Assembly (NCBI GenBank): GCA_937997485.1
Contig: CALKTH010000031.1
Span: 1 to 64,000, forward strand
Length of the DNA stretch: 64,000 nt
DNA from: an uncultured Acidimicrobiales bacterium
GTDB lineage: Bacteria > Actinomycetota > Acidimicrobiia > Acidimicrobiales > SZUA-35
Reading direction: 5' to 3'
Under the pieces are notes generated by a model. The model was not told where the DNA came from. It made no database searches and saw only the letters and a program-made list of their open reading frames with translations. The position numbers were made by a program, and so were the translations under genes. Positions 17,093 through 24,523 of this stretch are shown one piece after another; the stretch's first letter is position 1; each line of letters begins with the position of its first letter.

Positions 17093-19702
17093 ATGAAGAC
17101 ACAGGCGCAGGTCGTGGTGATCGGCGGAGGCGTCATCGGCGCCTCGATCCTCTATCACCTCACGAAGGCTGGATGGAAGGACGTGGTGTTGCTCGAGCGC
17201 AGCGATCTCACCCACGGCTCCACGTGGCACTCCGCCGGCGGCATGCACACGCTCAACGGCGACCCGAACGTGGCCAAGCTCCAGCAATACACGATCGAGC
17301 TGTACAAGGAGATCGAGGAGATCTCGGGGCAGGACTGCGGCATCCACATCACCGGTGGTGTCATGCTGGCTGACACGCCCGAGCGCATGGACTGGCTGCG
17401 TATGTCTCATGCACGTGGTCGCTACCTCGGCATGGAGACCGAGCTCATCTCCGTCGCCGAGGCCAAGAAGCTTCTCCCCATCTTCGAGGAGGAGTACTTC
17501 GTTGGCGCCATGTGGGACGCCCACGAAGGCCACGTCGACCCCTCCGGCGTGACCAACGCCTACGCCAAGGCGGCACGCATGGCCGGGGCTGAGATCTATC
17601 GCAAGACCTGGGCTCGTGACATCACCAGGGCGGCCGATGGTGGCTGGGACGTTCACCTCATGAAGACCGAGGGAGAGAAGCTCGGCGAGCCCGGAGAAGA
17701 TCTGGGCACGATCCACTGCGAACACGTGGTGAACGCTGGCGGACTCTGGGCTCGTGAGGTCGGCCGGATGGTCGGCCTGGAGCTGCCGCTGCTCGGCATG
17801 GAGCACATGTATCTCCTCACCGAGGACATCCCGGCCGTCGCCGAATTCAACGCCGAGCACGGCGAGATGTTGCACGCCATCGACTTCGGCGGCGAGATCT
17901 ACATGCGCCAGGAAGCCGGCGGCCTTCTGCTCGGCACCTACGAGAAGTTGGGCAAGCCCTGGTCGCCTCGGGAAACCCCGTGGGACTTCGGCCAGCGCCT
18001 GCTCGCCCCCGACCTCGACCGCATCGCCGACTCCCTCGACGTCGGCTTCAAGCACTTCCCGATCTTTGCCGAGGCTGGCATCAAGTCGGTCATCAACGGT
18101 CCCTTCACCTTCGCCCCCGACGGGAACCCGCTCCTCGGCCCGGTTCGAGGCCTCCCTGGTTATTGGAGTGCGTGCGCCGTGATGGCGGGTCTGTCGCAGG
18201 GCGGCGGCGTGGGCCTCGCCCTGGCGAACTGGATGACCGAGGGAGACCCCGGCTTCGACATCTGGGCCATGGACATTGCTCGCTACGGCGACTTCGCCAC
18301 CCTTGCGTACACCGATGAAAAGGTGCGAGAGAACTACGGGCGCCGCTTCCGCATCACCTTCCCGAATGAGCAGCTCCCGGCGGCCCGCCCGCTCAAAACC
18401 TCGCCCATCTACGACCGTCTGGTCGACGCCAACGCCGTGTGGGGCTCCTCCTTCGCACTGGAGACTCCCCTGTGGTTCCAGGAAGCAGGCGAGGAGGCGG
18501 TCGAGGACATCACGTTCAAACGCTCCAACTCGTGGGATCAGGTACGAGCCGAGACGCTCGCCGTGCGCAACGGCGTTGGCCTCATGGAGACAACGGGCTT
18601 CGCCAAGTTCTCCTTCGATGGCCCTGGTGCCCGAGCGCTGCTCGACCGTCTCATCACGAACACGGTTCCCAAGCCTGGCCGCATGGCGATGGCACCGATG
18701 GTCAACGAAGCCGGAGGCCTCATCGGCGACCTCACCGTGGCCTGTCTCCCGGCCGCCACGGGCGAGGCTCTCGGTCCGTTCCGCACGATCGTCGGTGGCG
18801 CCACCTCGAACACCCGCGCCAATGAGACGTTCCTCGTGTTCGGATCCGGCATCGCTGAGCGCTACTACGAGCGCTGGTTCGAACAGCAACAGACCGCCCA
18901 CATCGCCGCTGGTGGGGAAGACGTCGCAGTTCGAGCACTCGGCTACGAGATGTGCGGCCTCTCCATCGCTGGCCCCGACAGCCGCAAGTTGCTGGAGAAG
19001 CTCACCAGCAGCGATGTCTCCGCCGAGGCGTTCCGCTTCATGCAGTTCCGAGAGATCGAAATCGGTCTGACCAAGGTGTTGTGCGGCAAGGTCACGTTCT
19101 CGGGCGATCTCGGCTTTGAATTCTGGATGCCGGCCAGTGACCAGCGCTACGTCTTCGAGCAACTCATCGAGGCAGGACAGGAATTCGATGTTCGCCTGTT
19201 CGGAAGCCAGGCGCTCAACTCGCTTCGGCTGGAGAAGGACTTCGGTTCCTGGGCTCGCGAATACCGGCCGCTCTACTCCCCGTTCGAGGCCGGCTTCGAA
19301 CGCTTCGTGAAACTCGACCCAGAGAAGAAGGGCGACTTCATCGGACGTGACGCACTCGTGGCCAAGGCCGCGGCCGGACCCGACAAGCTGCTGGTGACCT
19401 TCACGGTTAAGACTGGTGAGGGCGACGAGGCCGCCGACGTGATCGGCGACGAGCCCATATGGCATGCTCCGGCTGCATCAGGTTCATCGAGTGGCGGTGA
19501 TGACCAGGCCGACGTGGTCGGATGGGTCACCAGTGGTGGCTATGCCCACCACGCCGACGTCTCAGTGGCGATGGGTTACATCCCGGCCGCCTTGGCCAAC
19601 GCAGGCGGATCCTTCGAGATCGAGATTCTCGGCATCCGGCGAGCAGCCACGCTGCTCACCGCGCCGCTTCTCGACCCCGAAGGCTCGCGCATGCGCTCCT
19701 AG
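17093..19702 (+). CDS. FAD-dependent dehydrogenase with GcvT domain (dimethylglycine/sarcosine dehydrogenase family), paralog 1
   Basis: 869 residues. An N-terminal DAO-type FAD domain opens with 'VVVIGGGVIGASI', followed by 'STWHSAGG', where H46 matches the histidine that binds FAD covalently in this family. The C-terminal half has the GcvT (aminomethyltransferase-like) folate-binding domains. Such enzymes oxidise an N-methyl group and trap the formaldehyde as 5,10-methylene-THF, feeding FolD. Electrons usually go to ETF, whose genes lie 20 kb away beside paralog 2. The substrate is probably an N-methylated amine, perhaps the product of the neighbouring MttB-like protein (inference). Confidence 0.9.
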   Translation: MKTQAQVVVIGGGVIGASILYHLTKAGWKDVVLLERSDLTHGSTWHSAGGMHTLNGDPNVAKLQQYTIELYKEIEEISGQDCGIHITGGVMLADTPERMDWLRMSHARGRYLGMETELISVAEAKKLLPIFEEEYFVGAMWDAHEGHVDPSGVTNAYAKAARMAGAEIYRKTWARDITRAADGGWDVHLMKTEGEKLGEPGEDLGTIHCEHVVNAGGLWAREVGRMVGLELPLLGMEHMYLLTEDIPAVAEFNAEHGEMLHAIDFGGEIYMRQEAGGLLLGTYEKLGKPWSPRETPWDFGQRLLAPDLDRIADSLDVGFKHFPIFAEAGIKSVINGPFTFAPDGNPLLGPVRGLPGYWSACAVMAGLSQGGGVGLALANWMTEGDPGFDIWAMDIARYGDFATLAYTDEKVRENYGRRFRITFPNEQLPAARPLKTSPIYDRLVDANAVWGSSFALETPLWFQEAGEEAVEDITFKRSNSWDQVRAETLAVRNGVGLMETTGFAKFSFDGPGARALLDRLITNTVPKPGRMAMAPMVNEAGGLIGDLTVACLPAATGEALGPFRTIVGGATSNTRANETFLVFGSGIAERYYERWFEQQQTAHIAAGGEDVAVRALGYEMCGLSIAGPDSRKLLEKLTSSDVSAEAFRFMQFREIEIGLTKVLCGKVTFSGDLGFEFWMPASDQRYVFEQLIEAGQEFDVRLFGSQALNSLRLEKDFGSWAREYRPLYSPFEAGFERFVKLDPEKKGDFIGRDALVAKAAAGPDKLLVTFTVKTGEGDEAADVIGDEPIWHAPAASGSSSGGDDQADVVGWVTSGGYAHHADVSVAMGYIPAALANAGGSFEIEILGIRRAATLLTAPLLDPEGSRMRS

Positions 19703-19734
19703 CGACCCGACGAGAAGGGCCTGGACCGCAAGGT

Positions 19735-20229
19735 CTACGCCGACCAGGTCAGGAGATCACCGGTGCCCTGCAGCAGGAGGGTGCCGGGGAACACCCGAAG
19801 TCGTTCGGGCTCGAGATGTAGGAGCCCAAAGGCTTCCACGTCGGGTCCGGTCCAACCCGGAATGATGCTCGGGTCATAGCCCACCGGCTCAGGGGCGTTG
19901 GCGAAGCGATCCCATCCGGCGCGACGTTGCTCATCAGAGGTCTCCCAGGAGGTACGGCACTCTGCGGTGCACACGTCCTGTTCCGGACTCCAGTAGGTGA
20001 GCGAGATATGGGGCTGGTGCTCGAGGTGTTTGGCCTTGAGCGTCCGCGGTCCGGTGGCAATCCACCCGGTCAGCTTCGTGCCGTCCCACTCCCAGATCGG
20101 GTGAAGGACTCGGGTGCGAGGGCGGCCGTTGCGGTCCGTGGTGGCGACGGTTGCCCACACGATGCGGTGTGCCATGTCGACGAAGGCGGGAGCGACGTCG
20201 GCGAGCGTCTGGGTGGTTGATGCAGTCAT
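19735..20229 (-). CDS. Pyridoxamine 5'-phosphate oxidase family protein
   Basis: 164 residues with the split-barrel flavin-binding pattern ('ATVATTDRNGRPRTRVLHPIW', 'GWIATGPRTLKAKHLEHQP'). Members bind FMN, F420 or haem. In actinobacteria many are F420-dependent reductases, so true pyridoxal biosynthesis is unlikely. A good AAGGAG ribosome-binding site precedes the ATG. It is convergent with the dehydrogenase gene. Confidence 0.85.
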   Translation of the reverse strand: MTASTTQTLADVAPAFVDMAHRIVWATVATTDRNGRPRTRVLHPIWEWDGTKLTGWIATGPRTLKAKHLEHQPHISLTYWSPEQDVCTAECRTSWETSDEQRRAGWDRFANAPEPVGYDPSIIPGWTGPDVEAFGLLHLEPERLRVFPGTLLLQGTGDLLTWSA

Positions 20230-20390
20230 GGAGAGCTCCTTGTGAAGTGAACGACCGGTGTTGGCCGTTTCGGGTCTACGGACGAGTGCAGGTGCACGGG
20301 GGAGAGGGAGCTGCTCAGATCATGGCCTCGACGCTACGACAAGCTTCATGCGCTCGGCCATCGATTTCCTCCCGGCGATAGCGTGCGGCG

Positions 20391-20720
20391 ATGCAGTTCG
20401 TCCCGCCCCCGAATGTCACCGTGAAGCGAGACGAGGGCATTGAGCTCGAGTGGGAAGACGGCATGGTCGCCCAATTCGATCTCGTGACCGTGCGCAACCA
20501 GTGCCCCTGCGCTGAGTGCCGGGCCCTGCGAGCGAAGGACGAAGATGTGTGGCCACGGCCCCACAGCCCCCTCCCGCTGCGAATCGACGATGCCGAGCTT
20601 TCTGGATCGTTTGGCGTCTCTCTTCGCTGGAACGACGGTCATGGCACCGGCATCTTCGACTTTGTCGCCTTCCGACGCTGGGCCGAGCAGGGCTACACGG
20701 ATCCTCCACCCGTGGGGTGA
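20391..20720 (+). CDS. DUF971 domain protein (gamma-butyrobetaine hydroxylase-like N-terminal domain)
   Basis: 109 residues, essentially a single DUF971 domain, with the Cys cluster 'NQCPCAEC' near residue 42 that may bind zinc. The same domain forms the N-terminus of the hydroxylase encoded at 28313-29368 ('DNCPCEAC'). Stand-alone versions are linked in other bacteria to iron-sulfur or P-loop ATPase proteins. It is followed 39 bases later by an acyl-CoA ligase. Role unknown. Confidence 0.85.
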   Translation: MQFVPPPNVTVKRDEGIELEWEDGMVAQFDLVTVRNQCPCAECRALRAKDEDVWPRPHSPLPLRIDDAELSGSFGVSLRWNDGHGTGIFDFVAFRRWAEQGYTDPPPVG

Positions 20721-20759
20721 TGTTGGCGAAGGGCTGTGACCTCGGCCACCATGTGACGT

Positions 20760-22490
20760 GTGATCGATCAGCTGCAAGAAGCATGGACCCAATTGGCCGC
20801 CCCCGGAAGCGGGTTTGCCCTCGCTGATACCACCGTTCGTGGCGTCGAAATGCAAGTGTTCGAGCAGGCGCCACCGACGATGAGAGCGGTGTGGGAGCTG
20901 GCCACGTTGCACGGTGACAAGCCGTACATCGTCTACGAAGACGAGCGCTATACCTACGCCGAAATCGCCGCTGCGGTGCGAGCCACGGCTGCCCACCTGC
21001 ACGAGGTGCACGGTGTCGGCAATGGCGATCGCGTCGGCATTGCCATGCGTAACTATCCCGAGTGGGTCATCAGCTACTGGGCGATCGCCTCGCTCGGTGC
21101 TGCCGCCGTTGGCCTGAACGCATGGTGGACGGGCCCGGAGATGGAGTACGGACTCACCGACTCCCAGCCAAAGGTGCTCATCGCTGATGGCGAGCGGCTC
21201 GAACGCGTCGTGCCGCACCTCGATGCGATCCGAGCGGCGCAGCCGATGCACATCATCACGGTGCGGACCGATGCGGATCTGCCCGACGACGCAAGCCGCT
21301 GGGCCGACGTGATCGACCCGGCCAACGCCCCCGATGCGCTGCCCGCCATCGAGATCGACCCCGACGACGACGTCACCATCTTCTACACCTCCGGCACCAC
21401 GGGCTTCCCCAAGGGCGCCCAGCTCACCCATCGCGGCTCGGTCCACAACCTGATGAATCTGGCCTTCGTGCAGATGGCGATGGGCATGGCTGCAGCCATG
21501 GCCGACCCTGAAGCGGCTGCCGCTGCTCAGCCCGCAGAGGGCGAGGTCGCTCCCGACCCCTGCTTCATGGCGCCCACGCCGCTGTTCCACGTCACCGCTT
21601 GCAACTGCCTGCTCCATCCGGCCACGCTGCTCGGCGCCAAGCTGGTGCTCACCTACAAGTGGGACACCGCCCGGGCCATCGAGCTGATCGAGCGTGAGCA
21701 GGTCACCAACTTCTCCGGCGTGCCCACGATGAGCCGCGAGATGCTGCTGCATCCCGACTGGGAGACCCGCGACACGTCCAGCCTCCAAGGCCTCGGCGGC
21801 GGTGGCGCTCCGCTGCAGCCCGACCTCGTGAAGAAGATCGACGAGGCGCTGCCCAAGGGTGCACCGTCCACGGGTTACGGCCTCACCGAAACCCACGGCA
21901 TCCTCACCGCCAACTCGGCCAAGTTCTATCTCGACAAGCCCGAGTCGTGCGGCCCGCTCGTTCCCACCGTGGTCGGCAAGGTCGTCGACGACGAGGGCAA
22001 CGATCTCCCTGAGGGGTCCGTTGGTCAGCTCTGTGTGAAGGGCCCGATCGTGATCAAGGGCTACTTGAACAAGCCAGAGGCCACGGCCGAGGCCATCAAG
22101 GACGGCTGGTTCAACACCGGCGACATCGCTCGCATCGACGAAGACGGCTTCGTGTTCATCGTCGACCGGGCGAAGGACATGGTCCTGCGCGGTGGCGAGA
22201 ACGTGTACTGCTCCGAGGTCGAGGCTGCGATCTACGAGCATCCCGCCGTGGCCGAAGCGGCCGTGTTCGGCATCCCAGACGACCGCCTCGGCGAGAACGT
22301 GGCTGCCGCCATCGTGCTGCAGCCTGGTGCGTCGCTCGATGATGCTGCCCTGGCCGAGTTCCTCATCGAGCGCATCGCCAAGTTCAAGGTGCCAGCCAAG
22401 GTGTGGTGGCGCTCCGAGCCGCTGCCCCAGAACGCCAACGGCAAGTTCCTGAAGCGCCAGTTGCGCGACGAACTCGTCGCCGCCGACTGA
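20760..22490 (+). CDS. Long/medium-chain acyl-CoA ligase (FadD-like)
   Basis: 576 residues with GTG start. ATP/AMP motifs 'FYTSGTTGFPKG', 'GYGLTET' and 'GWFNTGDIARIDEDGF' are present, as is the C-terminal 'NANGKFLKR' lysine. It makes acyl-CoA from free acids with ATP. It could also act on carnitine-like substrates, since the window has a gamma-butyrobetaine hydroxylase, but the sequence does not decide this. It is convergent with the VOC gene, with a strong hairpin between them. Confidence 0.92.
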   Translation: MIDQLQEAWTQLAAPGSGFALADTTVRGVEMQVFEQAPPTMRAVWELATLHGDKPYIVYEDERYTYAEIAAAVRATAAHLHEVHGVGNGDRVGIAMRNYPEWVISYWAIASLGAAAVGLNAWWTGPEMEYGLTDSQPKVLIADGERLERVVPHLDAIRAAQPMHIITVRTDADLPDDASRWADVIDPANAPDALPAIEIDPDDDVTIFYTSGTTGFPKGAQLTHRGSVHNLMNLAFVQMAMGMAAAMADPEAAAAAQPAEGEVAPDPCFMAPTPLFHVTACNCLLHPATLLGAKLVLTYKWDTARAIELIEREQVTNFSGVPTMSREMLLHPDWETRDTSSLQGLGGGGAPLQPDLVKKIDEALPKGAPSTGYGLTETHGILTANSAKFYLDKPESCGPLVPTVVGKVVDDEGNDLPEGSVGQLCVKGPIVIKGYLNKPEATAEAIKDGWFNTGDIARIDEDGFVFIVDRAKDMVLRGGENVYCSEVEAAIYEHPAVAEAAVFGIPDDRLGENVAAAIVLQPGASLDDAALAEFLIERIAKFKVPAKVWWRSEPLPQNANGKFLKRQLRDELVAAD

Positions 22491-22512
22491 CGCCCACCAC
22501 GCACTCCCACCG

Positions 22513-22567
22513 CCCTTTCTGCAAGACGCTCAGTTGCGGATGCGCCACTGGCTGTCTTGCAGAAGGG
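22513..22567. terminator. Convergent-gene hairpin
   Basis: Perfect 11-bp arms TTCTGCAAGAC (22517-22527) and GTCTTGCAGAA (22554-22564), extended by CCC/GGG with one bulged T, enclose 26 bases. The spacer folds further: CAGT/ACTG and GCG/CGC around GATG. It lies between the convergent ligase and VOC genes and is a likely bidirectional terminator without a T-tract. Confidence 0.75.
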
Positions 22568-22586
22568 AAGGGCTGGAAAGGCGGGG

Positions 22587-22931
22587 TCAGGCGTGGGGAC
22601 CGGAGACGCAGAATTCGTTGCCTTCGGGATCCTGCAGCACCGCCCACTCGTGGCCCCACTCGGCCTTGTCGGCCATCTTCGACGCGCCGAGCGCGAGCAA
22701 CCGTTCCACGTCCGTCTCTGGGGTCTCAGTCTCCATGTCGATGTGGAGCCGGTTCTTGGCTGTCTTGCCCTCATCGACCATGAGGAACATGAAGTCGGGG
22801 CCATCGGCCCGACTGATGCGGGCGAAGAACTTGCTGGCGCCTTCGTCGACCTCGGCGCCCAGTGCTCCCGCCCAAAAGGCGGACAGGGCGAGCGGGTCGG
22901 CACAGTCGAAGGTGAGGTGTGCGAGTTTCAT
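22587..22931 (-). CDS. VOC family (glyoxalase-like) protein
   Basis: 114 residues from ATG 22931, the usual length of a single VOC/glyoxalase domain. It starts 'MKLAHLTFDCADP' and contains 'RLHIDMET' and 'DPEGNEFCV', the metal-ligand-bearing strands. Its start overlaps the stop of the MerR gene by 4 bases. Members act as dioxygenases, isomerases or resistance proteins that sequester small molecules; here the MerR partner favours response to a small ligand. Confidence 0.87.
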   Translation of the reverse strand: MKLAHLTFDCADPLALSAFWAGALGAEVDEGASKFFARISRADGPDFMFLMVDEGKTAKNRLHIDMETETPETDVERLLALGASKMADKAEWGHEWAVLQDPEGNEFCVSGPHA

Positions 22932-23767
22932 GGTTGCAGCTCCCATTGGATGTTGGTGATGTAGCGATCGGGGTCGTCGGTGTCGTTGACACTCACGAGA
23001 TAGTGCTCTCGAACGGGCCGCTCCGCTGGCTGTTCGTTCAACGCAACCCAGCGGCCGAGGTGGGTGTATGCCTCGTGGATCGTGTCGTACGAGCCATGGT
23101 GGGCGTGGGTCGCCACTCGGCACGCCGGGAGCTCGGCAATCCGAACGGGCGCCGACGCCGGAACGTCGAATGGCTCGGCCACTGGCACGAACGCCACCAC
23201 AGCCTCGCTCTCATCAACCCGCTCCGGGTAGAGCGCACCGCCTGCGCCGTGCGGGGCGATCCTGCGGTGCTCGAGTTCGAAGTACAGCGTGGTGAAGGCC
23301 TGATCGAGGAAGGATGCGTACTGGGCTTGGTCCACATTGCCATCGAAGGCCAACACGTGCTGGTGGTCGATGGTCTCGATGCGAGGCGGCGTGTGGCGAG
23401 TCGGTGCCTCAGTTGCGTCATGGAGATCGCTCACGATGCGCATCACCTCGTCGAGTCGGGCCTGCATTCGGATCGCGTGTTCGCCAAGAACCTTGCCGGT
23501 GATGTCGGGGTCCCGTGCGGTCAGCACCTCGTTGATGTCTTGGAGCGGCAGGTCGAGCGAACGCAGCTTGTAGATCGTGGCTGCCTCGACCAGCTGCCCG
23601 GGGTCGTAGATCCGATAGCCGGTGTCGGGATCGACAAGGGCAGGCACGAGCAGCCCGGCTTCGTGGTAGTTCCGGAGGGCCTTCACCGAGAGCAGGCTGG
23701 CTCGGGAGAACATGCCGATGGACATGCGTTCTGGCGGCGGTGGGGGAGTGATGTCGGCATCGGCCAT
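22928..23767 (-). CDS. MerR family transcriptional regulator with GyrI-like effector domain
   Basis: 279 residues. The winged-helix MerR domain covers about residues 15-85 ('FSRASLLSVKALRNYHEAGLL', 'YRIYDPGQL'), followed by a helical dimerisation segment. The C-terminal GyrI/BmrR-type effector-binding domain starts around residue 130. Such regulators bind small, often hydrophobic or cationic compounds and activate a neighbouring gene. It is translationally coupled to the VOC gene, which is likely its target. Confidence 0.9.
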   Translation of the reverse strand: MADADITPPPPPERMSIGMFSRASLLSVKALRNYHEAGLLVPALVDPDTGYRIYDPGQLVEAATIYKLRSLDLPLQDINEVLTARDPDITGKVLGEHAIRMQARLDEVMRIVSDLHDATEAPTRHTPPRIETIDHQHVLAFDGNVDQAQYASFLDQAFTTLYFELEHRRIAPHGAGGALYPERVDESEAVVAFVPVAEPFDVPASAPVRIAELPACRVATHAHHGSYDTIHEAYTHLGRWVALNEQPAERPVREHYLVSVNDTDDPDRYITNIQWELQP

Positions 23768-23789
23768 GCCCCAAGTGTGGTGTCTCCCC

Positions 23790-24353
23790 TCAGGGGAGGG
23801 TCAAGGCCTTCACGATCAGATCCACCATAGAGCGGATGTCGTCACCGGTCAGCGCTTGCTGACGGATCATCTTTCGGAAGAAGAACGGGCCCTCGATGAA
23901 GTCCATCACAAGGTCGAGATCGAGCTCTGGCAGGACTTCACCCCGCCCCTGAGCGAGCTCGACCATGGTGCGAATTGGCAGCATCCGTTCTTGCATCAAC
24001 TCGTGATGGACACGAGCGAGTTCGGGATCTGACGCAGCCGCGCTGAGCACGCTCATCATCGTCCGCTGCATGGAATGGTCATCCATGATCGGGATCACGA
24101 TTTCCATGAACGCTTCGAGATCGCTGGCAAGCGAGCCGGTGTTCGGAGTGGCGAACGGCTGCACCATGCAGTCGACCGCAGCGATCATGAGCTCGTTGCC
24201 GCTGGCAAAGTGGCGATAGATCGTTGTCTTCGCCACGCCCGACCTCTTGGCCACGGCATCGACCGTGAATCCATCGATTCCGAGCTCGCCAATGATCTCA
24301 AGCGCCGCATCGAGTGCCTTTTGGCGAGCTTCTTCACTGAGGGGTCGAGCCAT
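23790..24353 (-). CDS. TetR/AcrR family transcriptional repressor
   Basis: 187 residues with a clear N-terminal helix-turn-helix ('GIDGFTVDAVAKRSGVAKTTIYRHF', residues 27-51) and a helical ligand-binding C-terminus. It is divergent from the MMPL transporter gene. A perfect 8-bp inverted repeat in between (24444-24465) is its probable operator, so it likely represses the transporter and perhaps itself until a ligand binds. Confidence 0.93.
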   Translation of the reverse strand: MARPLSEEARQKALDAALEIIGELGIDGFTVDAVAKRSGVAKTTIYRHFASGNELMIAAVDCMVQPFATPNTGSLASDLEAFMEIVIPIMDDHSMQRTMMSVLSAAASDPELARVHHELMQERMLPIRTMVELAQGRGEVLPELDLDLVMDFIEGPFFFRKMIRQQALTGDDIRSMVDLIVKALTLP

Positions 24354-24443
24354 GACGCTTCGGAACCGTAGCGGAATGCACGATCTCCTACCCCATGTGA
24401 CATCGGGCTCAGAGGGTTGAACTCGGATCGGAGCGCGATTAGA

Positions 24444-24465
24444 AACGCTACTTGTGCGTAGCGTT
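24444..24465. promoter_or_regulatory. Probable TetR operator
   Basis: AACGCTAC-N6-GTAGCGTT, perfect 8-bp arms, lies in the 170-bp divergent space between the tetR and MMPL genes. Size and symmetry match TetR-family operators. It lies 58 bases upstream of the transporter start and could cover its promoter. Confidence 0.75.
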
Positions 24466-24523
24466 AACGCACTCGGCCTCCGATTCCCGCTCAGGTCGCT
24501 CCCTCTCCCCGCAGGAGTACGTC

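Noticed and set aside
16790-19465. An 891-residue minus-strand open frame
   Set aside because: It lies opposite the mttB-like and dehydrogenase genes, whose motifs are clear. Long antisense frames are expected in GC-rich DNA; no conserved domain is visible.
19703-19750. Coding-like continuation after the stop of dehydrogenase paralog 1
   Set aside because: About 16 codons with normal codon use follow the TAG, but the protein already ends at a position normal for the family, and the downstream part overlaps the opposite-strand gene.
20346-22241. A 631-residue minus-strand open frame
   Set aside because: Shadow of the DUF971 and acyl-CoA ligase genes on the plus strand; low-complexity His/Gly/Val composition typical of antisense frames.
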